From NCBI GenBank assembly GCA_025330725.1, contig JAIWND010000039.1:1-64000 (forward strand): 64,000 nucleotides of DNA. Reading direction: 5' to 3'. The position numbers were made by a program, and so were the translations under genes. Positions within the stretch are counted from its first letter, which is position 1, and the number at the start of each line of letters is the position of its first letter. The DNA comes from Chlamydoabsidia padenii (Eukaryota; Mucoromycota; Mucoromycetes; Mucorales; Cunninghamellaceae). This document shows positions 23,529 through 36,400 of this stretch, one piece after another. A model generated the notes under the pieces. It was given only the letters and a program-made list of their open reading frames with translations. It was not told the origin of the DNA and did no database searches.

Positions 23529-25175
23529 ATGTCCACAGTAATCAACTCGTCTATCTTTAAAGACATTTTCGGAACAGCCGAAATGCGCAGTAAGTTGTTT
23601 AACAATGAAAACTAGTCATTACTCTCTCGCTTGATATTGCTCATTCAACTAATCGTCTTCATGTCATGGGATGGGGTGATCTTTATATGAATTAGATATT
23701 TGGTCAGACGAAACACGCACAAAGTACTATCTGGACTGGGAAGTGGCTTTGGCCAAAGTGCAAAGTGACATGGGAATCATTCCCATGGAAGCGTATGTGG
23801 AAATCAAGTCAAAGGCTAATCTGGACCATGTGAACTTGACAAAACTGAAATCAACAACGGAACTTATTGGCTACCCTGTATTAGGAGTGGTACGTCAACT
23901 GGTGGAAAACTGTGACAATGGGTTGGGTGAATACTGTCATTATGGTGCGACGACTCAGGATGTCACGGATACGGCTACGGTCATGCAAATACGGGACGGG
24001 TTGGTGTATATCGATACTTTACTAGGCCACATCATTATCGCTGTCTCTTCTTTGGCAATAACATACCGTGATTTACCGAGTAAGTTCTTGGTGAAAACAG
24101 ATATCTAACTAGGTACTAATAGTGTGTGCGTAGTGGCGGCTAGAAGTAATCTCCAACAAGCGGTGCCAATCACATTTGGATTCAAGATGGCTCGTCTCTT
24201 GGCCACTTTACAACGACACAAGAAACGATTAACCCAATTACAACAATCAGTGTTAGTACTTGAATTTGGTGGTGCGGCAGGGACATTGGCATCTTTAGGA
24301 TCTCAAGGCTTGGAATGCCAGAAACGATTGGCAAAAGAACTCGGTCTGGATCAACCTGATATTGCATGGCACACTGAACGTGATTGTATTGCTGAAGTGG
24401 GGGCTTATTTGGCCTTGCTCTGTGCCACTTTATCAAAAAATGCTACTGATATCAAGGCAAGTCATGTAAAAAGGAAACCCTTCTTGTATACTTACTTACT
24501 ATATATATATATTACATAGCTGATGATGCAAACTGAAGTCGGTGAAGTGTCCGAAAAGTATATACCGCATAGGGGATCCAGCTCGACCATGCCACAAAAA
24601 GTCAACCCTATCAGTTGTGCTTATATCCACTCTATGGCGGCAACTGTACGACAACATTCAGCGGCATTGATGGATGCCATGGTAGCAGATCATGAAAGAT
24701 CTACTGGGCCCTGGGAAATAGGTAAAAAAAACAACGCACTTCTTATTGATATCTCTCTCACTTTTTATTTATTTATATAGAATGGATTGTTTTACCTGAA
24801 GCTTTTATCCTTACATCAGGTGTACTCTCTCAAACCAAATTCTTGATGGAAGGGTTGATGGTTCACCCAGCGGCCATGGCACGCAACTTAAAATTGACTA
24901 ATGGGTTAATCGTATCTGAAGCAGTGATGATGGGTTTGACAGACGCACTCGGGGGTAGACAAACTGCCCATGACATTGTCTATGATCTCTGTCGTCAAGC
25001 TTTGGACAAGGACTGTATGCTGATCGATTTACTCAAACAAGACCCTCGGATCAAGGAGGCCGTGGCAAGTAATGGTGGTGATACTTGGTTGGAGCAATTG
25101 TGTGATCCCTCGAATTACCTGGGTATGTCATGTGAAATGGTGGACCGAGTGGTGAAGAATCATGATTTCATTTAG
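23529..25175 (+). CDS. Fumarase/aspartase-superfamily lyase, adenylosuccinate lyase / CMLE type
   Basis: Five exons (23529-23589, 23696-24079, 24134-24456, 24520-24721, 24781-25175) join in frame to about 454 residues. The superfamily signature is GSSSTMPQKVNP. Other marks are HYGATTQDVTDTATVMQ with the catalytic His region and LEFGGAAGTLASLG. The opening INSSIFKDIFGTAEM is like bacterial-type PurB and 3-carboxy-cis,cis-muconate cycloisomerase (PcaB) rather than the standard eukaryotic Ade13. Either purine synthesis or aromatic breakdown is possible; I favour a CMLE-like or accessory adenylosuccinate-lyase-like enzyme. Intron 3 seems to use a GC donor at 24457. Flanking genes give no pathway hint. 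Confidence 0.85.
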
Positions 25176-25544
25176 TTTAGTATAGTATTCCATCCCCTAC
25201 ATTTAGTTTAGTACCAATATTTATACTAGTATAGTTTAACACATGAATAAAAACAATTGTTATTTGCATAATGCATTAATGCACATATAATATGGATGAT
25301 GATGATCAAAAAAAAATGGTAGTTTATTTATATTTAAATTGTGTGTGTGTGTGTGCGCGCGGTAAAGCCAACTAAACTATGCGAATTGAGGGGAGATAAT
25401 ATATATATATATATATATATATGGTAAAGTAAGGGTAAAATCATCTTGATGGGTTTTAAAGATATATTGTTCGTATATATATATATATATATGGTGGTAC
25501 AGGGTAGGAGTGGTAAAGATTAAACTTTATAATGGTATGTATGA
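25176..25544. other. Convergent 3' spacer with simple repeats
   Basis: Holds GT/GC repeats (about 25339-25361) and two TA tracts (about 25400-25422 and 25476-25492). No gene is seen. It separates two convergent stop codons. Confidence 0.6.
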
Positions 25545-27329
25545 CTAGAGGAGACTACAGAATTCATCCACCCGGTCTTCCAACCATTCCCATCGTTTAA
25601 GACCGACCACCCATTCGGAAGGAAGCTGGGAATAACCAATGCGAACCCCCAACAAAGCAGCAGCCACAGTAGCATTGGTATCAGCTTCCCCACCTTGCAT
25701 CACGAGATCCATGAGAATATGCTTAAAGTATTCCGTTTCTTGACCAGGTGGGAGATGACGAGTAAATGTATAAAGACCAGCACTTAGGCATTTAAACGAA
25801 TCATAGCGTGTACTTTCTTGTTCGTCCTTGACCAGAGAATCCAATTGTAAAAAGCCGAAATCCACCGGTCCATCTTCAAAATAAGAGCATGTTTCCACCA
25901 GATGTTGATAGTATTGCCGAGTTTGGTTGATATCAGTTTCAGGGGTAGTGAACAGAGGATCCGTGTTGGGTGCTGTCAAGATGCCCTTGTTAGTTTCAAT
26001 CACACTACCTACAATCTTCATTAGAGTGATATCGGTGTCGAGGTGGTAGGATGATGACGAATAGCAGCTGGAAGTAGGTGAGGAAGGTGGAGGAGTGATA
26101 TTATTGTTTGTCTGTGGTTGTTGTGGTTTGGGAGAAGAAGATGATGATGACATTCTATGATTATCGGTTGGTGTAGGTGGTAAAGTTAATGAGGAAGGTA
26201 TGGTCGCCTTATTGGCAATATTAATATGATGAGTGTCGTTGAATTGGTTGGAAGTGTTATTGTCCTCGTAGTCGTCTGTTTCCAAGTCTTGACCACGTAG
26301 AATCCTCGCCACCAAAGTGGATACAATAACACAAGAGATCATACATCGAGGATCTGGATGGGTAATACGGCAACAGTCGGTGGTGTTTTCAATTACGGTG
26401 GTGCCATCCCAGAATTTTGGTACACCTAGTAAAGCAGCACGGACAAGCGCGCCACTGGCTCCACGTAGTTTGTTGGTAGTAAGCCAGACTTCAACAGCAG
26501 CTTTTCGCTAATAAGAAGAACAATTTAGTATGGAGCAAACGGATTGATAGTTCACTTACTGGATTAGTGTGGAATTCGGGATGAGCAACTACCACTTGGT
26601 TGGTTTTGTTGATGCCTACAGGTTTCTTGGCAAGGCCTTGTAATCCATGTTGAGTATAATCTTCTAATAGTCTGGCGTATTCTTTATAGTTAAAGGCTTC
26701 GTTTTGTATGATAGATTGAAGTACGAGGAGTTGTTGTTCAGCATCGCCACCAAAGTCACTACAGAAAGAGGAAGAAGGTTAAATTTAAAAAAAGAAAAAG
26801 TTTGGATAGTTTTAATTTTCAAATCCCGCTTTTTTCATTTTCTGATTCCCCCTTGTGATCATCATCACCCTCCTTGAAAGGCTATCCTGTTTATTTGTTG
26901 TTGATTATGACCAGTCTTAATATTATTATTTTTACAGAAAAAGATGCGTGCCTCCTTACCCCTAGATGATGGTCCCAATGCGGATGATGAAATGTTTTCT
27001 TTTTTTTTTTTCTACTTACTTTTCATCAAATGAAGCTCGATAGTCATCACGTAAAAAGGGAACACCTTGTGTATCTTCCATACCAAATCGAATAGGTCCA
27101 TCACCATATACATGATTGATTTCACTCTTGGTCATGCCTTCTGTAGCCAAGCCAAGACTATCACCAATGATTGCACCTGAAAAGAAAAAAAAATCGGTAT
27201 TTGAATAAGCGGGAATTGAAATCCGTCGATGCTGTGTGTGTGTAACTTACCAAAGATCAAACCTTTGACTTTATCGACAATGGTATCTTTATCATTTTTC
27301 GAGCATCCTGAAGGAATTCTTAATTTCAT
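25545..27329 (-). CDS. ADP-ribosylglycohydrolase family protein
   Basis: A multi-exon gene for a DraG/ARH-like hydrolase, whose family removes ADP-ribose from proteins or cleaves related N/O-glycosidic bonds with Mg2+. The start is MKLRIPSGCSKNDKDTIVDK (ATG at 27327-27329). Motifs are IIGDSLGLATEGMTKSE, DFGGDAEQQLLVLQS, ASGALVRAALLGVP, TDCCRITHPDPRC and the metal-site end QGGEADTNATVAAALLG, where most relatives have GGDTDT; the first Asp is replaced by Glu and the Thr by Ala. Between HPDPRCMISCVIVSTLVARIL and the C-terminal helices lies a low-complexity insert of roughly 80 residues rich in Asn, Ser and Pro. A CT-rich leader (27346-27376 on plus) precedes the start. Substrate is unknown. Confidence 0.88.
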
Positions 27330-27341
27330 TGTGGTTGTGGT

Positions 27342-27379
<38 letters not shown>

Positions 27380-28066
27380 ATGCGATCGTTCGTTAAGGGC
27401 TGATAAATGAGTGGAGAAATCCGATCCTGCACAAAAAGGTGAGCTCCTGAGGAAAAAGCGAAGAGGAGAAAAAAAAAATCAATAGGAGCCGATAAAGTGG
27501 AGTTGTATAAGCAAGCAAAAAGAAAAAGAAAAAGAGAAAAGAGGTTGTAAAACGAAATAGCGAATATATAAATCAAAAGAAGTGGAGTGTGAAAATGAAT
27601 ATTTTTTGTACTAGGGTTGATATTTAGGTTGGCCATCACCTTTTTCTCCATAAAATCATGTGGAATGATGACCCTGAACTCAAAAAAAAAAAAAGAGCGA
27701 GAAAGTATGATATACGTCATGAGGAATAAATATTGTAATATTGTATGTCAAACCAACCACGTTTATGGGTCAAAAGGTGTTACACTTACTGTCATTTTAT
27801 ATTTAACCTATACAGAATTTCAGTTTCCTTTGTGTATTGATAGATTAAAAGATATTGGTTTTTATTATGTATGTTATATAAAGGGTAAAAAAACAACAAC
27901 TACATGTAAGCTATATGCTATTGTAACTAATATATACTATAAAACAAATCACAAGGGAGTTACTACAAATGGTATGATTACAAAGGTAATCAAGAATACA
28001 GAATAATGTACTATAAATAAGGACACGTGCTCCATCCTATTCAGCCATTTACAATGAAAACTATAT
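27330..28066. other. Spacer upstream of the ADP-ribosylglycohydrolase
   Basis: Contains the GA/CT repeat leader (27346-27376), then AT-rich sequence. A 129-codon frame at 27617-28006 (+) is AT-driven and lacks any recognisable motif, so it is not called. The remainder is empty of genes by eye. Confidence 0.45.
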
Positions 28067-29797
28067 CTAGTGAGTTTGGGGAAGGGAAGGACCAACGTTG
28101 TCGTCGTCATCATCATCGATCACCCAAGAGTTATTCTTTTGTGTCGTATTCCTAAACCTTTCCCGGTAATTTTCATCAAATAAGCGCTGTACTATAATAA
28201 AGAAGAGAAAGAGAGACAGAGAGATCACTGGTATCAATAACATCTTTAATATATATTTATAAAAGTCATCTTACTGTGTGGTTTCAGTCCCTTGTCAAAG
28301 TTCCGTACGACCATAGCCCCCAATACCATTGTTACCTACGTTTTAATATTATACAATACGACATTTTCAATCCCCGCTTGATTGTTTTTGGTCTAGTACT
28401 TACAATGGATAAGATGATCGCCAAGCAGACTACATAGAATAACAATCATGCAATTAGGTATACACATACCACCCCCTCATAACTAGTTTCTTACCTGCCA
28501 AGACCCAAAACACCCAAGAAGTAGCACTTTGTTGCAAGATGATGAGAAAATCAATAATGATCAAACTTTGGATCACTAAAAAGCCAATCATCACACCCGG
28601 AAGTTCCGTTCTTATCGAGTATCGAGCGCCAAAGAGAGAAGGGATTTGAATCAGAGTGAGTAAAAGATGAAGTATATACCAAATCAATGCGGGAGTATCA
28701 CGTTGAAAATATCCTTCTTGAGTCATCACCACAAACCAAAAGGCAGAAAACACCATATGGAAGAATGCATCCAGTTTGAGAATCAGTAAAAAGACCTGTG
28801 CCCTGAGGAATCGCTCTAAAAAGAAACAAGTATCATGTGAGTCCTTCATTGTTTTGTTCTTTGTTTTCTTTTTACCTTGTAATTTGATATCTGCACCTAG
28901 TCGTTTATATGTATTCCAGCCAAACTATAAAAGGATAAGTAATATGAGTAGGATGTCATTATGTATTATTATTACCTGTAAGAGGAGTTGTCTGCATAAA
29001 TAGCCCAATACGCACGTTAGGAAAAATATCGTCGTGGCTAGTCCAATCTCTATCCGTAATGCTACCCAAAAGTCACTAGTGTCAGTCATCAAATGCGTTT
29101 TATTATCCACATTGACCACTGCTGATTGCCTGTTCAAGATAGAAATGAGTTCAATACTGTCAACAAGTGTTGACTTACCAAGATAAAGTTTCTCCCATTT
29201 GGATCAAGGCAAAGATCACACTAAAGAATTCATTGGTTGTATGAGCAATCAGTTGGAATACACTTTGTCGCACAATCTATATATACGGATAAAATAAAGT
29301 ACAAGTTAATTTTTTTTTTTTTTGTCATTCTTCGTTGGGGAGTTACTTACAGCATCAATACCAAGGTAAAGTTGAAAGAGATGGAAGAGGACAAAAAAGA
29401 CGTTTTCATCTTTTAACCGTTGTAGAGAGACGAGAATAAAGATATAAGGATCTTGAGAAGTATCAATGTGACCAAACGCACTGTTGAGATCGGGTGAGCC
29501 ACCAGCGGCTATATCAGATAAACGGACAAGGGCCGCCGCGCGTGATTGTGAACGGGCAATAAGCGCTTCCAAAATGATACACACCACCACAGATAATACA
29601 GTGGCAAGAATATAGAGTCGTGTTTCGGTTGATTCGTTGATACGTATCCACTAATGATACCAATAATAATAAAAAGGAGCAAGTGAGACGTTGGTTTCTT
29701 TCCTTTTCTTTTATCGACTTACTGTCAAATGTGCCACGCGGTATAAGAAGTTGGGTATACGTTTTCTATTCCATGTTGCTACTTGATAATTGGACAT
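28067..29797 (-). CDS. Multi-pass membrane protein, UPF0658 Golgi type
   Basis: About eight exons. The start MSNYQVATWNRKRIPNFLYR is followed by several hydrophobic helices: LYILATVLSVVVCIILEAL, YIFILVSLQRL then VFFVLFHLFQLYLGID, IGLATTIFFLTCVLGYL, VFLLILKLDAFFHMVFSAFW, LIWYILHLLLTLIQIPSLF and VMIGFLVIQSLIIIDFL. The segment FGWNTYKRLGADIKLQ and the cytosolic tail YRERFRNTTQKNN ending LPQTH fit fungal UPF0658 proteins, reported in the Golgi of fission yeast. Biochemical function is unknown for that family. The name rests on recalled motif order. Confidence 0.7.
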
Positions 29798-30419
29798 TGG
29801 TATAGTATGAAATAAATAAATAAATATAAAAAAAAAGGAGAAAGAGAGACGACAAAATAGGATCCTGCATACTTACTACTTTTTAATAACCTCGTCGGCA
29901 TCGGGGTTTAAATAGCTACTGCAAAGAAAAGGGGATCATTTTCTTCTTCTTCTCAACATCAACTGACAAGAGGTCTTTGGTTGACTCTTAATCATTCACA
30001 GAGTTTTCATTAAAAGAGAAATAGTTTTTTTTTGCAATTTTGCTTTTGTCAAGACTCTTTGCGTTCATATGTCTTACAGAAACGTTTCAGCCCAATCAAC
30101 GTCATTCCCCCCTCTCTCCGTGTTGACCTTTTTTTTTTTCGTTTATTTGTATACACTTTTCTTTGTTTTGTCTCGTGACAGTTAAAGTCCAGATGATGAT
30201 GATTTTTGTACCAAACTGTCATTCATGCACTTATTCAAATCCCGCTTAATGCACATATTTGCCCTCTTTTTCTTTATTTTGCATCATTGTGACAGCTAGA
30301 CTCTTTTATTGTGTGTGTGATATGATGTGATACAAATTGTACAATGTACTACTTGAGACCAAAAATATATATCCATTATATAAATTAAAGACATTTTTTT
30401 TATTAACAATACAAACAAA
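29798..30419. other. Spacer between membrane-protein gene and RasGAP gene
   Basis: It includes the leader of the upstream membrane-protein gene and the 3' end of the RasGAP gene. The sequence is T-rich with no gene visible. Confidence 0.5.
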
Positions 30420-33400
30420 CTATTGAATAATACGTTCTACAATTAGGCCAGCCAAGGAAGAGACTTCAGTCATGCGACCAGGTGTCATGGGCGTAGTCGG
30501 ATCTTCAAATACCAAGAAACCGAGTGATGCCAGTTGATCATGCATGGTTGTCTTGTCGAGGTGTTGAAACCTTGAATCCGAGTAAGCAGACATGAGGATG
30601 GATTGGATGGCGTTCAATAAAAGAATAGAGTTGGATGAGATGATGAGTGTGTTGATTTGTGGTAGCAGGGTAGAGTAGACGATACAAAAGACATCAGGCA
30701 TAATGGTTGCGGCATGCGATAATAGTTGGTATAAAAAGAGCCGTTCCGTTTCGTCTTCCACATGCTTTAATTGTGCCACCAGACAGGATAAGAATAAAAG
30801 TGCCGTGTCGTCATCAGGAATGTTCAGTTTTTCAAACAGAGCTTCTACATTGGATAGTGAGCAGAGTTTTTTATTACTTTGAGGAGGTTTTGCTGAGCTG
30901 CTGCTGCTGGGTGGTTCATTGTCGCTTTTCCCTTCCCAATGCACACCAGCAAATCGAAGTACATCTTGTCTTGACTGCGCCTGTCTTGCCACAGATATTA
31001 AACTAGTGACATACCCAAGCATGGATTCGTCCACAGTATCTTTGGCATGTCGAGTCGCACAGTTTAAAAACGTCAACAAGCATTGGCGAGCCAGCTCTTT
31101 TCCTTGAGGTGTAGCCCATCCTTTCATGAGAATCCCCACCACGGCAAAGGAGAAGTGAGTTTCAAAGTTAACGCCATTCACCTTATCCAATTGGTAAGAG
31201 AGTTCGCCATAGGGTATCCGTGCATCAAATAATAGTTTCTTCATCGCTGTTTCGCCTTGGTCAAAGAGATGGGCCGAGTTTAACGAGTGCAGTACGCCTT
31301 GCAAGAGTTCCGTAGCATGACAGATTAACTCTTGATGGTTGATAGATAACAGCGACATGGCCACCCAAAACAAAGCCACCAGGTAGCGAGAGTCAGGTTC
31401 AATGTTTTCCACTATATTGCTTAGACACATGGTGATGCTGAGGACAAGAGCCGGGTTTTCAGGGTCGAATGTCAAGAGAGCACGCCGCAAAGAGCACAAA
31501 ATTTGATATAAAAGATCATCATCCACTTGTTGTCGCCCAAGACATCCCAAAGCAACAAAAGCACGAGGCTGAACGGGTGGATTGGATTGGAATACAATGC
31601 TGGTGATATGACTCATCCATCGAGCCCGCCACGCATTAGAGATATCAGTTGTTGGCGCACCAATGTCAATGACCCGAAGAAAAGTAGCGATAATAGTTTG
31701 AAGCACCGACAAGTCGAAAGGTTCGGCAAGAGGATCCGTCAATGTATCAGGGCAAGTGGTGAAAGCATTCGCATAAGGTTTTACCAGGCCAAACATCACC
31801 TGTGTACGTTTTTCACCAGCTTCACCCATCAATTGTTGTAGTTCCCGCCTATTGTTGTTCGCCAGCTTTGGCGAGATACATAGTGACTGGATCAGATTGA
31901 TTGTTATCCCGTGTATTGTCGTTCGAATCAGAGTAGGTCCCACGCCAACAAGTAATGTCACAATGTGAAAGATGTCAGGTACATAGTTTTTCACGGGTCC
32001 ACAGTTATCAAAGGAGAGCATCAGGTTGAATCTTGTAAGTATAGCAATATCCAGCCAATAAGGATGATCCATCAATGATTTTGTCGGGTTAAATGTTGTA
32101 TGTCGAAGTAATCGAAGTGACATTGCTACCAGTTTGCTACGTACCAAAATGTTCGAGAGAGTGACGCATGTATCCGCCATCATTTCAGCTTCTCTTGATC
32201 CTAATCCATGTTCTTTCGAGATATCGAGGGCTGCTTCGATCGCCAAATCCCAGACAGTGTTGATAGTCCCCAAAGTTTTCCATAGTTTGGTTTGGATCGA
32301 TGTATGTATCTAAAAACAAAAAAAGTGTTTAATTTTGAAGCAAATATTCACTGTTCCTCCCGTTATTTTATATATACACTTACACTTTTGAGCGAGATAC
32401 TTATAAGCATTCGCACCACTTCTTTTGTCTTTGTCACTTCTTCAGGTGTTCCATGGGAGGTTTCGCCTAGATTCGGAATCCATGGTGTAATATAATGTAG
32501 GCAGAGGTAGCGTTGATCTTCGGTCGACTTGTCAAATCCAATGAAGCATTCATTCAGGAATTCCAGGGTAAGATGTTGTTCCGTTATTGCCAGTCTTCCG
32601 CTGATTTTAGATACAAACTTGAAGCAATTCGGAGGTATGCAAAGCTCTAAAATATCAATAAAGAAGAATGAAATTACTTTTCTTTTTCTTTTTTAGTTTG
32701 GACTTACCTTTTGCATTCAACAAGTTAGTACCGACCTTGAATTTGAAGGTTCTGCAGAGAGTATAGAGTAGGTTGTATGCCGTCAAGCGAAGTCTAGAAT
32801 CCGAGCTACCGAGATTGAGTAGCGCCATATTTAGGAGTCGCCCAGGAACATCACTTGGCCTGATGATACGATTGGATAAGGTTGATGGTTTTGATGCATC
32901 ATATCGTCTTTTGCTATCCAGAATTGCCTATGTATAACCACATTTCCACCCCCCAAAAAAAAGTGTTATTAATGAGTCCTCTTTTTTTTTTTTTTTTTTG
33001 ACTGACATGTAACAAACTATTGTGTTTTGGTGTTCGAAGAAAGATAGTGGTCTTATCTACGCTTGTCATAAAGGAGAGTTGATTTGCTTGGACACCATGA
33101 CTACCAGCACTTGAGAAGCCTTGAATTTCAGAGATATGATAAACATCGTTGGTCAAAGCAAGAGACCCAAAGATCATTTCTTGTTTACGATTGGATATCA
33201 TTTGTACATATTCGGTACCGACCCTTATTGTCACAGGTGTTTGTACGTTGTATTGCCATATTCGATACACAGGGAAGAAGGTGATTGTTGAAGGATCATC
33301 TTCCAAATCCACTATTATAAAAAAAGGAGGGGGTAGTGTTTAGTTTGCATGAATTAAGAAAACGCATGATTTTTTTGAATTGCCTGTTGTTTTAGGAAGT

Positions 33401-36400
33401 TTTACTTCAGATGGTTCGATATATTCAGCCAGTTCCTTCATTGTGATGGCAAATGTCATGAGTTTGGTGATTTTGTGATTTTCGGAATAATTTGATCGTT
33501 TGAGGTATTTCCGGAAGCATGTGTTGGGATTATATACAATAATGGTTGGTATATTGGACAAGGTAGTTTGTGGTATCAGTTCCGAGAACTGCAATAAGCG
33601 ATCTTTTGGAATTTCATTGTCAGGTCCAAATTGAGTGACATCCAATACAAACAAGAAGGGTTTTCCGTACATGTTTTCCATCATCTACAGAGAAAGCTAG
33701 CTGAGCGATACATAGTTGGGGACAAACAGTGTCTTACCTGAAAAACATAATACATCAATAGTTCCATATCCACATCATCAACACGCATCCGTCGAAAGAT
33801 AAAGTAAAGGACCGACTCTCCTTTTATCGAGTTTCCACCAGCATAACAGATATTTCTTTGGGCGATCACATTGGTGTTACTGTTGCTACTTTTACGCATG
33901 AATTCTGTATATTGTCGGCTATTCATCTTGTTGATGTATCGTTGTTGCGAACCAAAGTTTTCCGCAGTCTTGACAGTTTCGGAAGGAGGCCCCAATTGTA
34001 CCAATAGCATGCTGAATTCCTCCATATAGTCGTTCCAGGATGTCATTGATTCTTGATTATCAAACATCAAAAGCTTTCTCGTCGATAGATCATGTTGTAT
34101 CTTTTCAAAGCTTTTGGCCAACACACAATGTAAGAGTCGATAGTCGGTGTCGGTCATCTGTGGTGATATACCTTTATCTTGAATATAAGAGTTGTTGATA
34201 TTGTCGTTGTTGATAAAAGACATGGTTCGTAGATAGTTGGTCACTCGATACATATTCTCCGTCACAAAGTCATTCAGCACCACCATATAAACTTCTTTGG
34301 CACCAAATAAGACATTGTTGGCAATGTTTTGGATGACTTTTGCAATCAAAAGAAGACCACGCCGAGAATCCTTTTCAATCAGGCCAGGCTTGACCAATCC
34401 AGCAGATTCAGGACTGACAATCACCGGGCAAAAGAATCGAAGAAAGATAAAGGACCCAACAGCAGTATATTTCGATTCTGGAAACCGATCCTTGACAGAC
34501 GCCAAGATAAAGTTGCACACCGAGTGGAAGCATTCAGGGGCTATATATACCGAGTTACAAATAGCTTTCAAAATCAAACTTGTCGCAGAGATAACGTTGT
34601 TCATATTGTTTCCATCGTAACCAGTATTGTTGGGATCCAATTCGAAGCGACGTTTGTCTTCAGGCCAAGCTGATAGTTCATCCATCACAGGTTTGAGCAC
34701 AGAGGCGATATAATCAGATCCATTGGCTTTGGCGAATAAAGTTAAACATTTTGTAGCGATGCTTGTTTTCCGGAATAGATCACTTTCACTGACTACAACG
34801 ATATGAGATGTATACAAAAAAAAAAAAGCAAAGTCAATTAGTTTCCTTGCATATTAGTTAAAAATGGCAACTTACTTGTTTGTTGGACTTCATTTTCAAT
34901 CAATAAACGGAGCAAGTTTAAGGATTTCCCTCGAGAAGCAAAACTTGCAAGGAGAGCTGTGGCCACATTATCAGTTTCAGATGTCGAAGAGACATTGCAC
35001 AAAGATAGAGGAATGGCATAATCATATTGGAATAACATCTACAAAACATATAAATAAAAAAGTTTTAGTAATTCTTTACTAGGTTGAACCACTATATATA
35101 CTTACATCGACAAGTTTTCTGTATCTATCAGACATGACAGATTCCGCCAAAGTTTCAAATTCCGTCCCTTGTTGTAAGATATTGGTCAGCACCTGCATAA
35201 AAGCTGATCGAGTAGGAATATCTTGATGGTAGCCCATGGAGAGAGAGTATTTGAGGCCCACATCTACGTTTGCGCCAAGGAGATTTGATAGACAGAGGAT
35301 AATGTTATCCTTGAAGGATCCAATGTTGGAGCGATTCATACTTGTTGTTGCCGTTGTTGAATCATTCGGCATTTCCGCCTAAGATATGTAAAAATAGAGA
35401 GTAATTGAGTTAATTTTTCCATCATGTATATATATATATATATATATATATATTGACTTGCCTCCGACGCTTTACATCGATCCAGTAATTGCAGGAAAAA
35501 CGTAAAGTATTTGTAAAATAGCTTACTTTTCCGTTGAATCAAATCAACTTCACGAGTAGGTTCAGTAGGTTGCAATGGCAGCTGATGTAGGACGACCACC
35601 ATGGTTTTCAAACATGCCATGTCCAAATCAATTTGTAGATTGTCCTCCAATGTCCGAGGTTTTGACATGGATAAGTGTTGTCCTTGTGATACCCGTATGT
35701 GTTGATATTCGTTGCGCTGTTCATCTTGTTGCCGATTATCGAGGTCCAGTTGTTTTTGTCGAGGGGGTTCACGCCAAAGTGAGCCAGTAAATTTGAAATC
35801 AAAGTTGCTAGTCCATTGGTGAATATATTTGAGCAAAGTAGATCGCACCACGATGTCCTGGTGAATAGAAAGCTGGTTTCGCTGCGACAATAATGACCCC
35901 GAGAATTGGCATAGCTTGATCTTGATCTTTTTTGAGGTGTCATTGTCGTCTAGAGCAGTGATGTAGGTGCAGAATTGATCAATTAGTTCGATAAAATCTG
36001 CGTCCACTAAAATATCAGCGCTTTCAGGTCGAGTAAGCATAATCCGTAGCACAGAGATGGATTGGTCTACAAAGAGAATCCGCCGAGCATCGTAAACAGG
36101 TTTCTTTTGTTCAAAGCAGGCATTCATATAAAGCTTGAAATGTTGTATAATAATCGAGTAGAGTGCCGGTGTCATATCTCCACCCATGATTTCCCGTACC
36201 CGTTCCCGCACCATAAGATTGTCGCACACCAAGAGATCGACCATTGTTCCCACAAATTCATCGGCCATGGCTTCATTCGTTTTTCCTGGTGATGTCGATG
36301 TTGCTTCACTTGCGCGACGAGAATCGGATCCAAGACTTGATGAGGTGCTTAGAAATGATGAGTGTCCTTGTTGATCTTTAGAATACTGAGGTGAGCTGGA

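Noticed and set aside
27617..28006. 129-codon frame on the plus strand
   Set aside because: AT-rich composition with low-complexity Lys and Tyr codons, no domain, no splice or promoter context.
34297..34673. Plus-strand frames over the RasGAP domain
   Set aside because: Antisense shadows of a well-supported, conserved minus-strand domain.
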